Of a stretch of 64,000 bases of DNA, positions 1-8,271 are shown piece after piece. Below the pieces are notes generated by a model. It worked only from the letters and a program-made list of their open reading frames with translations. It did no database searches and was not told where the DNA came from. The DNA is taken from NCBI GenBank assembly GCA_947502495.1, contig CANNAC010000005.1, forward strand, positions 124,001 through 188,000, in the 5' to 3' direction. The translations under genes and the position numbers were made by a program. The stretch's first letter is position 1, and each line of letters opens with the position of its first letter. The stretch is from an uncultured Flavobacteriaceae bacterium (GTDB lineage: Bacteria > Bacteroidota > Bacteroidia > Flavobacteriales > Flavobacteriaceae).

Positions 1-472
1 CAAAACTAGTGACATCTGCATCTGTTTGTTTAAAAATAGCGTGTTCTTTACTAGCAAGTGTTAAATCACAAACCACATGTAAACTATGTCCGCCACCAAC
101 AGCCCAACCAGGAACGACAGCAATTACCGCTTTTGGCATAAAACGAATTAAACGCTGTACTTCCAAAATATTTAGTCTGTGATATCCATCTTCACCAACA
201 TAACCTTGATGACCTCTTGCTTTTTGGTCTCCTCCTGAGCAAAAGCTCCAAATACCATCTTTGGTAGAAGGTCCTTCGGCAGATAATAGAACCACACCTA
301 TACTGGTATCTTCTCCTGCATCATAAAATGCATCATACAATTCTTTTGTAGTTTTTGGTCTAAATGCATTTCTTATATCTGGTCTATTGAAAGCAATTCT
401 TGCAACACCATTACATTTTTTGTAAGTAATGTCTTCATACTCTTTAGCGGTTTTCCAATCTATTTGGCTCAT
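1..472 (-). CDS. menB: 1,4-dihydroxy-2-naphthoyl-CoA synthase MenB (partial, N-terminal part)
   Basis: The reverse strand reads an enoyl-CoA hydratase/crotonase-family protein that begins MSQIDWKTAKEYEDITYKKC and runs off the left edge, so only about 157 N-terminal residues are present. MenB closes the second ring of the naphthoquinone from o-succinylbenzoyl-CoA. Visible family features are the CSGGDQKARG stretch, as in MenB, and GWAVGGGHSLH, the crotonase oxyanion-hole region. The ATG lies at 470-472 with a TAnnTTTAC box upstream. menD, menF and menI lie nearby on the same strand, although two plus-strand genes intervene. Confidence 0.93.
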   Translation of the reverse strand, partial: MSQIDWKTAKEYEDITYKKCNGVARIAFNRPDIRNAFRPKTTKELYDAFYDAGEDTSIGVVLLSAEGPSTKDGIWSFCSGGDQKARGHQGYVGEDGYHRLNILEVQRLIRFMPKAVIAVVPGWAVGGGHSLHVVCDLTLASKEHAIFKQTDADVTSF

Positions 473-488
473 GTTCTTTTATTAGACT

Positions 489-497
489 GTAAAAATA
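489..497 (-). promoter_or_regulatory. candidate -7 box of menB
   Basis: Read on the minus strand this is TATTTTTAC, close to the Bacteroidota -7 consensus TAnnTTTG, 16 bases before the menB ATG. No clear -33 TTG partner was found at the usual spacing, so this is only a candidate. The rest of the 473-739 gap is AT-rich and shows no gene. Confidence 0.3.
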
Positions 498-739
498 CAT
501 TTTTTTATTATTTAAATCACGGCATTAAAACATACATTTCAATAATCCGAAAATCACACACAAAACACTGTAAAACAACAACCTATATATTACTACTATA
601 TATATATGTAGTAATTTCCTACATCAAAGACGTGTTTCGTCTGCTTTTTAAGTATTTCATCGTGTTTATTATAAATAAAAATTAAAGCACTGACAATAAG
701 AGGGATAGGACCTAATTTTGTACCACACTAATAATCACT

Positions 740-1162
740 ATGAAATTAATTGATTCAAAATTCGCTCCCTTAATAGAAGGTATTCAAGTTACCAGATTTG
801 GTCTCGTTTACTTTTTTAACGAATTTGTCGTTACCGAAATCAATGAAGGTGAGCTATATAGCTCGGAGTCTTCTTTTGAATTAACAAAATTAATTTTTGA
901 TCATTATGGACCAAATACGAATATACATGTAATATCTAATAGAATAAATAATTACTCTGTGGAACCAACATATTGGTTCGATTTTTACAAAAATGAAAAT
1001 GCAAATGCGTTAAAAAAAGTCTCTTTTGTTTATTATAATGAATTGGCTTATTCGAATGCAAAATTAGAGCAGATATTTATTAAATGTAAATCGGAATGCT
1101 TTAAAAGCTTACATGATGCAATTGATAGTATTTCAAATATTACTGATAAGAGGACCGCTTGA
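740..1162 (+). CDS. hypothetical protein, paralogue of the 1365-1799 protein
   Basis: This 140-residue cytosolic protein has no signal peptide and no membrane helix. I do not recognise a named family with confidence. It is a clear paralogue of the protein encoded at 1365-1799. Both share an N-terminal MKI/LxD start, a VYYF segment followed by EGF/NEFxxxEVNEG, and a strongly conserved ISNRINxYSxxPxxW motif near residues 72-87. Its size and alternating strand-helix pattern resemble STAS or SpoIIAA-like small folds, which is only an inference. It is transcribed opposite to the surrounding men genes and was possibly locally duplicated. Confidence 0.75.
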   Translation: MKLIDSKFAPLIEGIQVTRFGLVYFFNEFVVTEINEGELYSSESSFELTKLIFDHYGPNTNIHVISNRINNYSVEPTYWFDFYKNENANALKKVSFVYYNELAYSNAKLEQIFIKCKSECFKSLHDAIDSISNITDKRTA

Positions 1163-1166
1163 ATAA

Positions 1167-1225
1167 GGTAGATTAAAAACTCCCTAAACATAATTAGTAA
1201 CACCTAAAAACTAATTTAATCTACC
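1167..1225. repeat. inverted repeat (11-bp arms) downstream of the first paralogue
   Basis: GGTAGATTAAA at 1167-1177 is the exact reverse complement of TTTAATCTACC at 1215-1225. The 37-base loop is long. It starts 4 bases after the stop codon of the upstream gene, so it may shape the mRNA 3' end, but there is no adjoining T-run typical of an intrinsic terminator. Confidence 0.4.
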
Positions 1226-1304
1226 TCAAGCCTCCTTTACTTTTTTGCCCTAAAAACCAATCTTTTTATCTTGTTAGTGTATCTAACATTTTATAGAACC
1301 TACA

Positions 1305-1338
1305 AACAAATAGCTTAATCTTTTTTAAGCTATTTGTT
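1305..1338. repeat. 13-bp perfect hairpin before the second paralogue
   Basis: AACAAATAGCTTA at 1305-1317 pairs perfectly with TAAGCTATTTGTT at 1326-1338 across an 8-base loop containing TTTTTT. It lies 26 bases before the ATG of the gene at 1365. It could be a terminator for the upstream gene, an operator, or a leader hairpin. There is no T-run after the right arm, which weakens the terminator reading. Confidence 0.45.
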
Positions 1339-1364
1339 ATTATTAATTTTATAAAATAGTATTA

Positions 1365-1799
1365 ATGAAAATTACAGATACCGACCTAAAAGAAATTATA
1401 GAACACACGCATGTTTTTGAGCATGGCGTATATTACTTCTGTGAAGGTTTTATTATTTCTGAAGTTAACGAAGGTGTCGATTATAACTGGGGAATTGTAA
1501 AAGAAGTTATAGAAATAGCAACAAACTATTATGGTAAAGAAGCTACTATATGCCTTATATCAAACAGGATAAACCAATATTCTATAAATCCCTTAGGCTG
1601 GCATAATTTTTTTAATTCTGGCAGAAAAATAAATGGTCTAGCCGTGGTATCCTATACCGAAAATTCCATGGTAAGCGTTGTTATCGAAATGCTATTTTTT
1701 AACTCTAAACTAGAGCGCTTCCATAATATTTATGAAGCGATTAATTGGGCTAGAGAATTGAATTTAGAAAAACAAACAACATCGAGAAAAGATGATTAA
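1365..1799 (+). CDS. hypothetical protein, paralogue of the 740-1162 protein
   Basis: This is a 144-residue soluble protein without signal peptide. It shares with the 140-residue neighbour the VYYF segment, an EVNEG motif and the signature ISNRINQYSINPxxW. The C-termini diverge; this copy ends in a polar tail with EKQTTSRKDD. The spacing to the next gene is 8 bases, convergent with cvfB. Nothing in the sequence assigns a reaction. The conserved NRIN and W residues suggest a shared fold and perhaps a shared ligand. Function unknown. Confidence 0.75.
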   Translation: MKITDTDLKEIIEHTHVFEHGVYYFCEGFIISEVNEGVDYNWGIVKEVIEIATNYYGKEATICLISNRINQYSINPLGWHNFFNSGRKINGLAVVSYTENSMVSVVIEMLFFNSKLERFHNIYEAINWARELNLEKQTTSRKDD

Positions 1800-1807
1800 A
1801 TATCTTT

Positions 1808-2638
1808 TTAAATGAGATGAATACCGTCTTCTTTGATGGTTACAAGTTTCTGCTTATATAAATTACCTAAAGCCTTTTTAAAGCTTTTTTTACTCATTTG
1901 CAGTACTTCTTTAATAACTTCTGGACTCGATTTATCTGTTAGCTTTAAAAAACCATTATTATCTTGAAGATAGCTCATGATTATTTCTGCATTTGGTTCT
2001 ATATTTCTATAGCCCACTTGACCTAAAATAATATCTATTTTGTTTCCTGGTCTTATTTTCTTAACAATTCCTTTTAACTTATCTCCAACACTAATATCTT
2101 GAAAAATATTATCGGTATAAATTAAACCAGAATGTTTTTTATTGATAATAACATTCCAACCAATATCACTTTTATGAGAAGCTATTAAATCTACTTCATC
2201 ATATTCTGCAACGGTCAATTCTTTATTATCTAAAAACTGATTGGTTTTACTAGAAGCTACTAACCTATTGGTCTCTTCGTCTAGATAACAAAACACCAAA
2301 TACCAACCACCTTTTTTCATATCATAGGCTTGTTCTTTAAAAGGGCAGAATAATTCTTTAACCATTCCCCAATCTAGAAAAGCTCCATGTTTTGTTTCTT
2401 CATTACAGCGCAATAAAGCAAATTCATTGCGTTGTATATATGGTCTATCTGTAACTGCGACTAAACGTTCTTGATTATCTAAATAGATAAATACTTCTAG
2501 CTTGTCCCAAATTTTAAATTCATTTGGCACATATCTATTTGGCAGTAAAACTTCATTGTCATCTTCATCACTCAAGAATAATCCTGGTTCTGTTTCACGT
2601 ATAATAGTAAGCGTATTGTATTCTCCTAAATGTATCAT
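1808..2638 (-). CDS. cvfB: S1-like RNA-binding protein of the CvfB/YitL family
   Basis: The 276-residue protein matches CvfB/YitL in length and layout. Several S1-like OB-fold segments occupy roughly residues 1-215, for example GxFLSDEDDNEVLLPNRY and GAFLDWGMVKELFCPFKEQ. A C-terminal winged-helix region (about 220-276) follows, with LTDKSSPEVIKEVLQMSKKSFKKALG. CvfB proteins bind RNA and influence virulence or stress gene expression in Firmicutes; in Bacteroidota the role is unproven. A TACTTTTG box only 4 bases before the ATG suggests a very short leader. The next gene upstream on the strand ends in a terminator, so this is probably its own unit. Confidence 0.88.
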   Translation of the reverse strand: MIHLGEYNTLTIIRETEPGLFLSDEDDNEVLLPNRYVPNEFKIWDKLEVFIYLDNQERLVAVTDRPYIQRNEFALLRCNEETKHGAFLDWGMVKELFCPFKEQAYDMKKGGWYLVFCYLDEETNRLVASSKTNQFLDNKELTVAEYDEVDLIASHKSDIGWNVIINKKHSGLIYTDNIFQDISVGDKLKGIVKKIRPGNKIDIILGQVGYRNIEPNAEIIMSYLQDNNGFLKLTDKSSPEVIKEVLQMSKKSFKKALGNLYKQKLVTIKEDGIHLI

Positions 2639-2642
2639 GCTG

Positions 2643-2650
2643 CAAAAGTA
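2643..2650 (-). promoter_or_regulatory. candidate TAnnTTTG -7 box of cvfB
   Basis: On the minus strand TACTTTTG is an exact match to the Bacteroidota -7 element TAnnTTTG. It ends 4 bases before the cvfB ATG, which would give a nearly leaderless mRNA. A leaderless transcript, or a different promoter further upstream, are the two readings. Confidence 0.4.
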
Positions 2651-2701
2651 AGGATATTAAAATTCAAAAATGTAATTTTTTAAAAACGAAATTACTAGAA
2701 A

Positions 2702-2733
2702 ACAAAAAAGCGCCACATTCCTGTAGCGCTTCC
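2702..2733 (-). terminator. intrinsic terminator of the DUF2853 gene
   Basis: On the minus strand AAGCGCTAC pairs with GTGGCGCTT (one G-T or mismatch position) around a short loop and is followed by TTTTTTG. It lies about 20 bases past the stop codon at 2754 and separates the DUF2853 gene from cvfB. Confidence 0.75.
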
Positions 2734-2753
2734 ATATATTTAGTAAAAAAAGT

Positions 2754-3095
2754 CTAGTTATAAATAGCCTCTTTTTTAAAATGTTGTGTTAGTAAGTAAT
2801 ATACAACTGCTCTGTATTTACTTCTATTAGATTTACCATATTTTTCCATTACAGAATCAATAGCTTTGTCTAAATCTGGAGTATCTGCTAAACCTAATTT
2901 TTTAATTAAAAAATTATTTTTAACCGTTGCTAGTTCTGATGCATCAGATCCAGAAACTGTTGCTGCATCTGCATTGTAAATAGATGGTCCACAACCAATA
3001 GTTACTTTCGTTAGTAAATCCATATCTGGAGTTACACCAATTTTGTCTTTTAAATCTGCAGCATACTTTACAATTAAATCATCTCTTTTACTCAT
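2754..3095 (-). CDS. DUF2853 family protein
   Basis: This is a 113-residue soluble protein with the characteristic layout of DUF2853. It starts SKRDDLIVKYAADLKDK, has a central CGPSIYNADAATVSGSDASEL segment, and ends KSNRSKYRAVVYYLLTQHF. The family is widespread in Bacteroidota and Proteobacteria as a small helical protein of unknown function. It sits between menD and cvfB on the same strand but is separated from menD by 127 bases and followed by its own terminator, so a direct role in menaquinone synthesis is not implied. Confidence 0.85.
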   Translation of the reverse strand: MSKRDDLIVKYAADLKDKIGVTPDMDLLTKVTIGCGPSIYNADAATVSGSDASELATVKNNFLIKKLGLADTPDLDKAIDSVMEKYGKSNRSKYRAVVYYLLTQHFKKEAIYN

Positions 3096-3222
3096 GTTAT
3101 TCTATTTTTATAGTTATTGATTGTTTTCAGTATCCTAAAGATAAGGTATTTAAGCATTTTTCAATATTAATAAATTATGAAACACTTGATTTACTCGATA
3201 AAACACAGAATCAACCGACTAA

Positions 3223-4983
3223 CTACTTTAAAGCTTTAAAATAATGTAACAATGTCGTATCGTTAACGGTTCTTGGTGTAAAGACTTCTAAAATTTTAGG
3301 AGTTCCTGTTTCTACATAAAAGGAAGACAAAGCAATTTTTAGTTCTTCTGGATTAGCAGCACTTTCATAAGTAAAACCATACATATCACTTAAATGTTTT
3401 GCCGATAACTGATGTTTGGTTTCGAAAAAAGTATCGAAATTTTCAGAATTCTTATCTCCTGGAAGGATTCTAAAAATACCACCACCTTGATTGTTAATAA
3501 CAATAATTCTAAAATGACTAGGAATGTAGTTATTCCAAAGGGCATTGCTATCATAGAAGAAACTTAAATCTCCAGTGATAAAAACAGTTTGCTTTGTATT
3601 GGCAACTGCACAACCAACTGCGGTACTTGTACTACCATCTATTCCGCTAGTTCCTCTATTACAGAAGACTTCTAATGTTTTATTTATAGGAAATAGTTGT
3701 GCATATCTAATGGTAGAGCTATTACTTAATTGCAAAACGGTATGATCTGGAATGGATTTTAAGACAGACTTAAATGCTTTCAAATCGGAAAACGCTATAT
3801 TTTCAAAATACGCGTTATGCTTCTTTTTTCTATCTTTTTTAATGGCGGTCCAATATGCTTGGTAATCACTTTTTGTGAGATGTGTTACTTCTTGAAAAAA
3901 CTGTGTAAAAAACTGATTTGGCGTTGTTTTTATATGTTGTTCTAAACAGAAAAAAGTATCGTTAGCTTTTTCTGTTCCAATATGCCAATGGTGTTTAGGC
4001 TTGTGTTTTCTTAAAAAGGCTTTAATTTTTTTGGATACAATTAATCCGCCAAAAGTGACAAGAATATCTGGTTGTAAAGCTTTAAATGCTTCTTCATCTA
4101 AAGGAGCAATAACTTTATCTATACTATTAAAAAAATGTCGATGATGTATATTAGAAGTGGTTTCGGTAAACACAACGACACTTTCATCTTCTGCAAGTTC
4201 GTCTAACCATTTTTGTTCTATAGTATTTGGTCCATTTACACCAACAACAACCATTTTCTTTTTCGCAGTATACCAATCGCTAACCAAATTGGACAACTGA
4301 AGTTCTTCTATTTTATTCACTTTCTTAGTTACCTCTATTACTTTAGGATTTACCATTAAGGCATCCACAATTTCGTATAAAGGCTCGTCTAATGGAATAT
4401 TAATATGTACAGGACCTTTTTTGTGTATTGCAATATTTAAAGCTTCATTTATTTCCGTTTCGTTTTGCGTCTGAATATTTTGTTGCAAACCTAAAAGCTT
4501 TTCTAATTTGTTTTCAATATTCTTAAAAATTGGTAATTCTTCATTTTGAACAAAGCTATTTTCGGCTTTCAAATCTTGCTTTAAATTGGCAGAATACAAG
4601 ATGTGATTTTCATATACATTTTCTTGATTAATGGTTTGCCCATCACCAATTCCTATTAAATGTTTTGGTCTATCTGCCGACAAAACTATCACCGGAATAT
4701 TACTATAAAAAGCTTCTGCTATCGCGGGATAATAATTTAATAATGCACTACCAGAAGAGCAAAGTACAGCAACAGGCTTTTGAATTTGTTGTGCAATACC
4801 TAAAGCAAAAAAGGCCGCGCAACGCTCATCTACAACACTATAACATGTAAAATAGTCATCATGCGTAAAACCAATGGTTAACGGTGCATTTCTACTTCCT
4901 GGAGAAATAACAATATGGTTTATATGCTTTGCCTTACAAAGTTGAATAACGGTTTGCGCTAAAGGAATTTTTGGGTGTTTCAT
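3223..4983 (-). CDS. menD: 2-succinyl-5-enolpyruvyl-6-hydroxy-3-cyclohexene-1-carboxylate synthase MenD
   Basis: MenD is a thiamine-diphosphate enzyme that adds the succinyl semialdehyde unit from 2-oxoglutarate to isochorismate, the committed step of menaquinone synthesis. The 586-residue length is normal. Visible features are ISPGSRNAPL near residue 26, the DER segment near 52 whose Glu activates ThDP, and the ThDP/Mg motif GDLSFFYDSN near 471-480 followed by NNQGGGIF. It lies 145 bases downstream of menF, and the shared strand suggests cotranscription or at least coordinated expression. The start at 4983 leaves a complete N-terminus. Confidence 0.96.
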   Translation of the reverse strand: MKHPKIPLAQTVIQLCKAKHINHIVISPGSRNAPLTIGFTHDDYFTCYSVVDERCAAFFALGIAQQIQKPVAVLCSSGSALLNYYPAIAEAFYSNIPVIVLSADRPKHLIGIGDGQTINQENVYENHILYSANLKQDLKAENSFVQNEELPIFKNIENKLEKLLGLQQNIQTQNETEINEALNIAIHKKGPVHINIPLDEPLYEIVDALMVNPKVIEVTKKVNKIEELQLSNLVSDWYTAKKKMVVVGVNGPNTIEQKWLDELAEDESVVVFTETTSNIHHRHFFNSIDKVIAPLDEEAFKALQPDILVTFGGLIVSKKIKAFLRKHKPKHHWHIGTEKANDTFFCLEQHIKTTPNQFFTQFFQEVTHLTKSDYQAYWTAIKKDRKKKHNAYFENIAFSDLKAFKSVLKSIPDHTVLQLSNSSTIRYAQLFPINKTLEVFCNRGTSGIDGSTSTAVGCAVANTKQTVFITGDLSFFYDSNALWNNYIPSHFRIIVINNQGGGIFRILPGDKNSENFDTFFETKHQLSAKHLSDMYGFTYESAANPEELKIALSSFYVETGTPKILEVFTPRTVNDTTLLHYFKALK

Positions 4984-5128
4984 GCGTACTTCCCATGAAA
5001 TGGGAATCTTTTTAAATTACGAAAAAAAGCGATATACAAATGTAACTTTTTGCTACTAATACCCGATAATATTTTAGTTTTATATTTTTCAGTAATACCT
5101 AAAAAATAAAGATAAATTCTTCGTTAGA

Positions 5129-6280
5129 TTACAAAATAGCCTTAATCGTTTGGGTTTTATTCACCGTTTCCTGCCATTCCTTTTCGGGAATAGAGTCTTT
5201 AGTAATTCCGCCACCAACATAAATACTTGCTTGTACATCTGTTAACTGCATACAACGCAAATTCACATACAGGTTAGACACCGTTTTTATTGCCGAATAT
5301 GCGTTATTTTCTACATTTCTGCGATTGGTATTTCTAGCCATTTTTTCTTTACTATTTATTTCCCCTAAAAACCCAGTGTAAAATTCTCGATTATAGTTTT
5401 CATTCTTTAAAATAAATTCCTTCGCAGCCATTTTTGGTAATCCGCACACAGCTGGAGTTGGATGTAAAGCCATTACAACTTCCTTTAAATTGGAGTTTAA
5501 AATACCCGAAACTCGAGTTTTTATATGCAGTAAATTTCCTGCTTTTAAAGTTTCTGTATCTGCTATCGTTATATTGCTTACCGAAGATTCTAAACTAGCA
5601 ATTAAATAATCGGTTACTAACTGTTGTTCTTCGGTTTCTTTGGCTTCCCAAGTTGGAGTATCGTCTCCCTGATAGGTTTGTGTTCCTGCCAAAGCCATGG
5701 TGGTAAACCTATTTCCAGTAACACTTAATAAGGTTTCCGGAGTTGCGCCAAGCCATAATCCAATTTTTGGATGATACCAACAATACACAAAAGCGGTTGG
5801 ATATTGTGCTAATAAGCGTTTAAAAAGTTGCATCGGATTGCTTTCCCTAAGCTTTACTTCTTCCTTTCTGGAAACGACTACTTTCTTTAAGTTCTTTTTT
5901 TCTATTGCTTGAATTGCATTGGAAACCAAATTAACATGAAAGTATTCTGCTTCCGCAAATACACTTTCTTCTTCCGGTTGAACTTCAATTTTCTCTGGTG
6001 CATCTTCCGTTGTAAATTCTGAAATAATAAATCTAGATTCCAATGTTTCAGATGCGGAAAACGGCATTAAAACCGTTTGCTTTTCTGCGTTGAAAGGCGC
6101 GAAGACAAAACCACTTTCGGTTAGATCTTTAGAAGTATACACCGAATCATTATTTTGAAAAATTCCTTTTATAACGGAAGCTTTCGGTTTGCGATACAGC
6201 ACAAAAGGCAAAGCATCGTCAAAATGATTCTGGGCAATTTCTAAAAATTCGGAGATTTGCATGAATGATATGTGTTTCAT
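5129..6280 (-). CDS. menF: isochorismate synthase MenF
   Basis: The 383-residue protein is a chorismate-utilising enzyme of the MenF/EntC type, converting chorismate to isochorismate at the entry to menaquinone synthesis. Catalytic-domain signatures are GATPETLLSV near residues 176-185, HPTPAVCGLP near 275-285, EFYTGFLGEI shortly after, and VGGGITKDSIPEKEW at the C-terminus. The N-terminal region is shorter than in anthranilate synthases, as in other flavobacterial MenF. It begins 18 bases after the menI stop codon, so the two are almost certainly one transcript. A siderophore role (EntC) is unlikely because menD and menB are adjacent. Confidence 0.93.
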   Translation of the reverse strand: MKHISFMQISEFLEIAQNHFDDALPFVLYRKPKASVIKGIFQNNDSVYTSKDLTESGFVFAPFNAEKQTVLMPFSASETLESRFIISEFTTEDAPEKIEVQPEEESVFAEAEYFHVNLVSNAIQAIEKKNLKKVVVSRKEEVKLRESNPMQLFKRLLAQYPTAFVYCWYHPKIGLWLGATPETLLSVTGNRFTTMALAGTQTYQGDDTPTWEAKETEEQQLVTDYLIASLESSVSNITIADTETLKAGNLLHIKTRVSGILNSNLKEVVMALHPTPAVCGLPKMAAKEFILKNENYNREFYTGFLGEINSKEKMARNTNRRNVENNAYSAIKTVSNLYVNLRCMQLTDVQASIYVGGGITKDSIPEKEWQETVNKTQTIKAIL

Positions 6281-6298
6281 TTCCGTGAAAACGGAAAC

Positions 6299-6724
6299 CT
6301 ATTTCTTTTTAGGTAATGAGATAGTAGATAATCTGCAAATAGACACCAAATTATCATGATCATCTGTCACTCTAATATCCAATAATTGAGTCGTTCTTCC
6401 TTTGTGCAAAAAAGTAGCTTTTGCGTATACAAAACCTTCAGACACACTTTTTAAATGATTTGCTGTAATCTCTAAACCACGGACAAACATTTTTTCTGTA
6501 TCTATAAAAACATGGGAAGCAAAACTACCAACACTTTCTGCCAAAGCTGCCGTTGCGCCTCCATGTAAAACACCATCTGGTTGATATACTCTAGAATCGA
6601 CAGGCATTCTTGCTACTAAAAAATCTTCGCCATAGTCCACCATTTCAATATTTAATGTTTCCATTAGGGTGTTTTTACTCGCTGCATTTGCTTTTGCTAA
6701 AATGCTTTCTTTAGATAATTGCAT
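6299..6724 (-). CDS. menI: hotdog-fold thioesterase, probable 1,4-dihydroxy-2-naphthoyl-CoA hydrolase MenI
   Basis: A 141-residue single hotdog domain. The segment GVLHGGATAALAESVGS (residues 51-67) matches the PaaI/MenI group, with His54 and Glu63 in the positions used by the E. coli DHNA-CoA thioesterase YdiI. Further matches are LEITANHLKSVSEG and GRTTQLLDIRVTD. MenI removes CoA from DHNA-CoA before prenylation. The gene is first in an apparent menI-menF-menD order, 18 bases before menF, and this context supports MenI over a generic PaaI thioesterase. The specificity is inference. Confidence 0.8.
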   Translation of the reverse strand: MQLSKESILAKANAASKNTLMETLNIEMVDYGEDFLVARMPVDSRVYQPDGVLHGGATAALAESVGSFASHVFIDTEKMFVRGLEITANHLKSVSEGFVYAKATFLHKGRTTQLLDIRVTDDHDNLVSICRLSTISLPKKK

Positions 6725-6752
6725 ATAAATAATGTATTTTTATTGTCGGATT

Positions 6753-6761
6753 GTAAAAGTA
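6753..6761 (-). promoter_or_regulatory. candidate -7 box of the menI-menF unit
   Basis: TACTTTTAC on the minus strand, 28 bases before the menI ATG and preceded by TTTTG. Near matches of the form TAnnTTTAC recur before menB, sdaA, panB and tssE. It lies at the edge of the divergent esterase gene start, so the 41-base gap must hold both control regions. Confidence 0.3.
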
Positions 6762-6765
6762 CAAA

Positions 6766-7401
6766 ATGAATTTAGAAGAAAAAGAAATTTCATACACAAC
6801 TACCAATAGTTATGCTACTTTAAATAGCCTAACCGACAAAACTAAAAATGTTTGGTTTGTTTGTCACGGCATGGGTTATTTAAGCAGGTATTTTTTAAGG
6901 TATTTTGAAGGATTAAATAAAGACGAAAACTATATTATTGCGCCGCAAGCACAAAGTAAATTCTATAGTCCGCCAAAATTTAAACATGTTGGAGCAAGTT
7001 GGTTAACGAAGGAAAATACGATAAAAGAAACCGAGAACGTGATGCGTAATTTGGATGCTATTTTAGAAGCTGAAAAGATACCAGAAAACCTAAACCTCAT
7101 CGTTTTAGGATACTCACAAGGTGTTAGTATTGCTACAAGGTATGTTGCAAAACGGAAACTACAATGTGCGCAGCTTATCTTGCATTCTGGTGGGATACCA
7201 AAAGAATTAGAACCTGAAAATTTTGCTTTTTTACATGCAAAAGTATCCATGATTTATGGGACAGAAGACGAATATTTAAACGAAGAACGCATTACACACG
7301 AAACCCAAAGAGCAAAAGAATTGTTTGGTGAGCATTTGCATATTATTCCATTTGAAGGAAAACATGTGGTGAATGTGGATTTGATAAAAGGGTTGGTTTA
7401 A
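6766..7401 (+). CDS. alpha/beta hydrolase of the carboxylesterase/phospholipase type
   Basis: A 211-residue compact alpha/beta hydrolase without signal peptide. The nucleophile elbow GYSQG places Ser117. A likely acid lies in GTEDEYL (about residues 164-170) and the catalytic His in GKHVVN near the C-terminus. HGMGY after the first strand would form the oxyanion hole. Length and motif order fit the predicted-esterase/carboxylesterase group rather than MenH, which carries GxSxGG. It is divergent from menI with a 41-base gap. Substrate unknown. Confidence 0.8.
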   Translation: MNLEEKEISYTTTNSYATLNSLTDKTKNVWFVCHGMGYLSRYFLRYFEGLNKDENYIIAPQAQSKFYSPPKFKHVGASWLTKENTIKETENVMRNLDAILEAEKIPENLNLIVLGYSQGVSIATRYVAKRKLQCAQLILHSGGIPKELEPENFAFLHAKVSMIYGTEDEYLNEERITHETQRAKELFGEHLHIIPFEGKHVVNVDLIKGLV

Positions 7402-7402
7402 A

Positions 7403-7435
7403 AACACCCCTAAAGGCCCCTCAAGGGGACAATTT
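7403..7435. repeat. dispersed C-rich element in the esterase-acetyltransferase gap
   Basis: The stretch contains CACCCCTAAAGGCCCCTCAAGGGGA, a C/G-rich island with overlapping inverted arms (CCCCTAAAGG / CCTCAAGGGG) in an AT-rich gap. Similar CCCCTxAAGGGG pieces are commonly dispersed between genes in Flavobacteriaceae (from general knowledge). It starts 1-2 bases after the esterase stop codon. No gene was seen in 7402-7588. Confidence 0.4.
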
Positions 7436-7588
7436 TAAAACTAAAAAAAGGAAAGGAATTAAAGAATAAAAAGATTTCCGGTCTCTATAAACGTGGATTC
7501 TGAATCGAGTTCATAAGGACAAAAAAAGTAAAACAGATAAAGTAGTTAAATAGAACTAAAAATAAAAAGGTTCCTGCCTTCGTGGGAA

Positions 7589-8170
7589 ATGAATATGAAA
7601 GCACCGCAACTAGAAAACCAATACGTAAAACTCACGCTTTTAGATTGGAGCAATTACGAACATGTAGCAGCAATTGCAGGAGAAAAGGATTTAATCTACT
7701 ACTCGCCTAGTGCCATTTCAACTCCTGAAAAATTAAAAGCATATGTACAACAAGCTGTAGATAGCTATTACCAAAAAACAGCAATTCCTTTTATTATTTA
7801 CGATAAGAAAAAACAAGCCTATGCAGGTTGTACCAGGTTTGGTTTAATCCATTATAAAAATAAAGTATTGCATATTGGTTGGACTTGGATTGGTACAGAC
7901 TTTCAAGGTTCTGGATTAAATACACAAATGAAATTTTTAATGCTACGGTATGCATTTGAAACTTTAGAATTTGATAAAGTAGAATTCCGAATAGATGAAC
8001 GCAATATAAAATCTAGAAAAGCGGTAGAGAAAATTGGAGCAACAATAGAAGGTATTTTACGAAAAGACACTTTAATGTTAGATGGTTTTAAACGAAGTAC
8101 TTGCTGCTATGGTATTTTAAAAGAAGAATGGCCAGGAATAAAGGCTGGTATTTTTGAAGGTTTTGCTTAA
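7589..8170 (+). CDS. GNAT family N-acetyltransferase (RimJ/RimL-like)
   Basis: The 193-residue protein has the RimJ/RimL-type GNAT layout. The N-terminal segment is LENQYVKLTLLDWSNYEHV. The acetyl-CoA loop region is around GWTWIGTDFQGSGLNTQMKFLML (about residues 110-132), and the C-terminal part contains KVEFRIDERNIKSRKAVEKIGATIEG, typical of acceptor-side helices. Such enzymes acetylate protein N-termini or small-molecule amines; the substrate here is unknown. A second in-frame ATG two codons in (7595) is an equally good start. It is convergent with the next gene across a perfect bidirectional terminator. Confidence 0.88.
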   Translation: MNMKAPQLENQYVKLTLLDWSNYEHVAAIAGEKDLIYYSPSAISTPEKLKAYVQQAVDSYYQKTAIPFIIYDKKKQAYAGCTRFGLIHYKNKVLHIGWTWIGTDFQGSGLNTQMKFLMLRYAFETLEFDKVEFRIDERNIKSRKAVEKIGATIEGILRKDTLMLDGFKRSTCCYGILKEEWPGIKAGIFEGFA

Positions 8171-8221
8171 TGTGTTATATTCTCCATTAGTAAAAAAAAA
8201 AACATCCAATTATTAGAAATA

Positions 8222-8251
8222 AAAAACCCTTGAATATTTTCAAGGGTTTTT
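8222..8251. terminator. bidirectional intrinsic terminator
   Basis: AAAAACCCTTGAA (8222-8234) is the exact reverse complement of TTCAAGGGTTTTT (8239-8251) with a 4-base loop. A/T runs on both sides let it serve the plus-strand acetyltransferase and the minus-strand serine hydrolase. Confidence 0.88.
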
Positions 8252-8271
8252 ACTATTTAAAAATGTCTGTT

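Noticed and set aside
464..685. A 73-codon plus-strand reading frame at the menB promoter region
   Set aside because: It overlaps the menB start, is very low-complexity and AT-driven, and shows no protein-like features.
6766..7401. MenH of the menaquinone pathway
   Set aside because: The hydrolase is divergent from the men genes and has GYSQG with carboxylesterase-like layout, not the MenH pattern.
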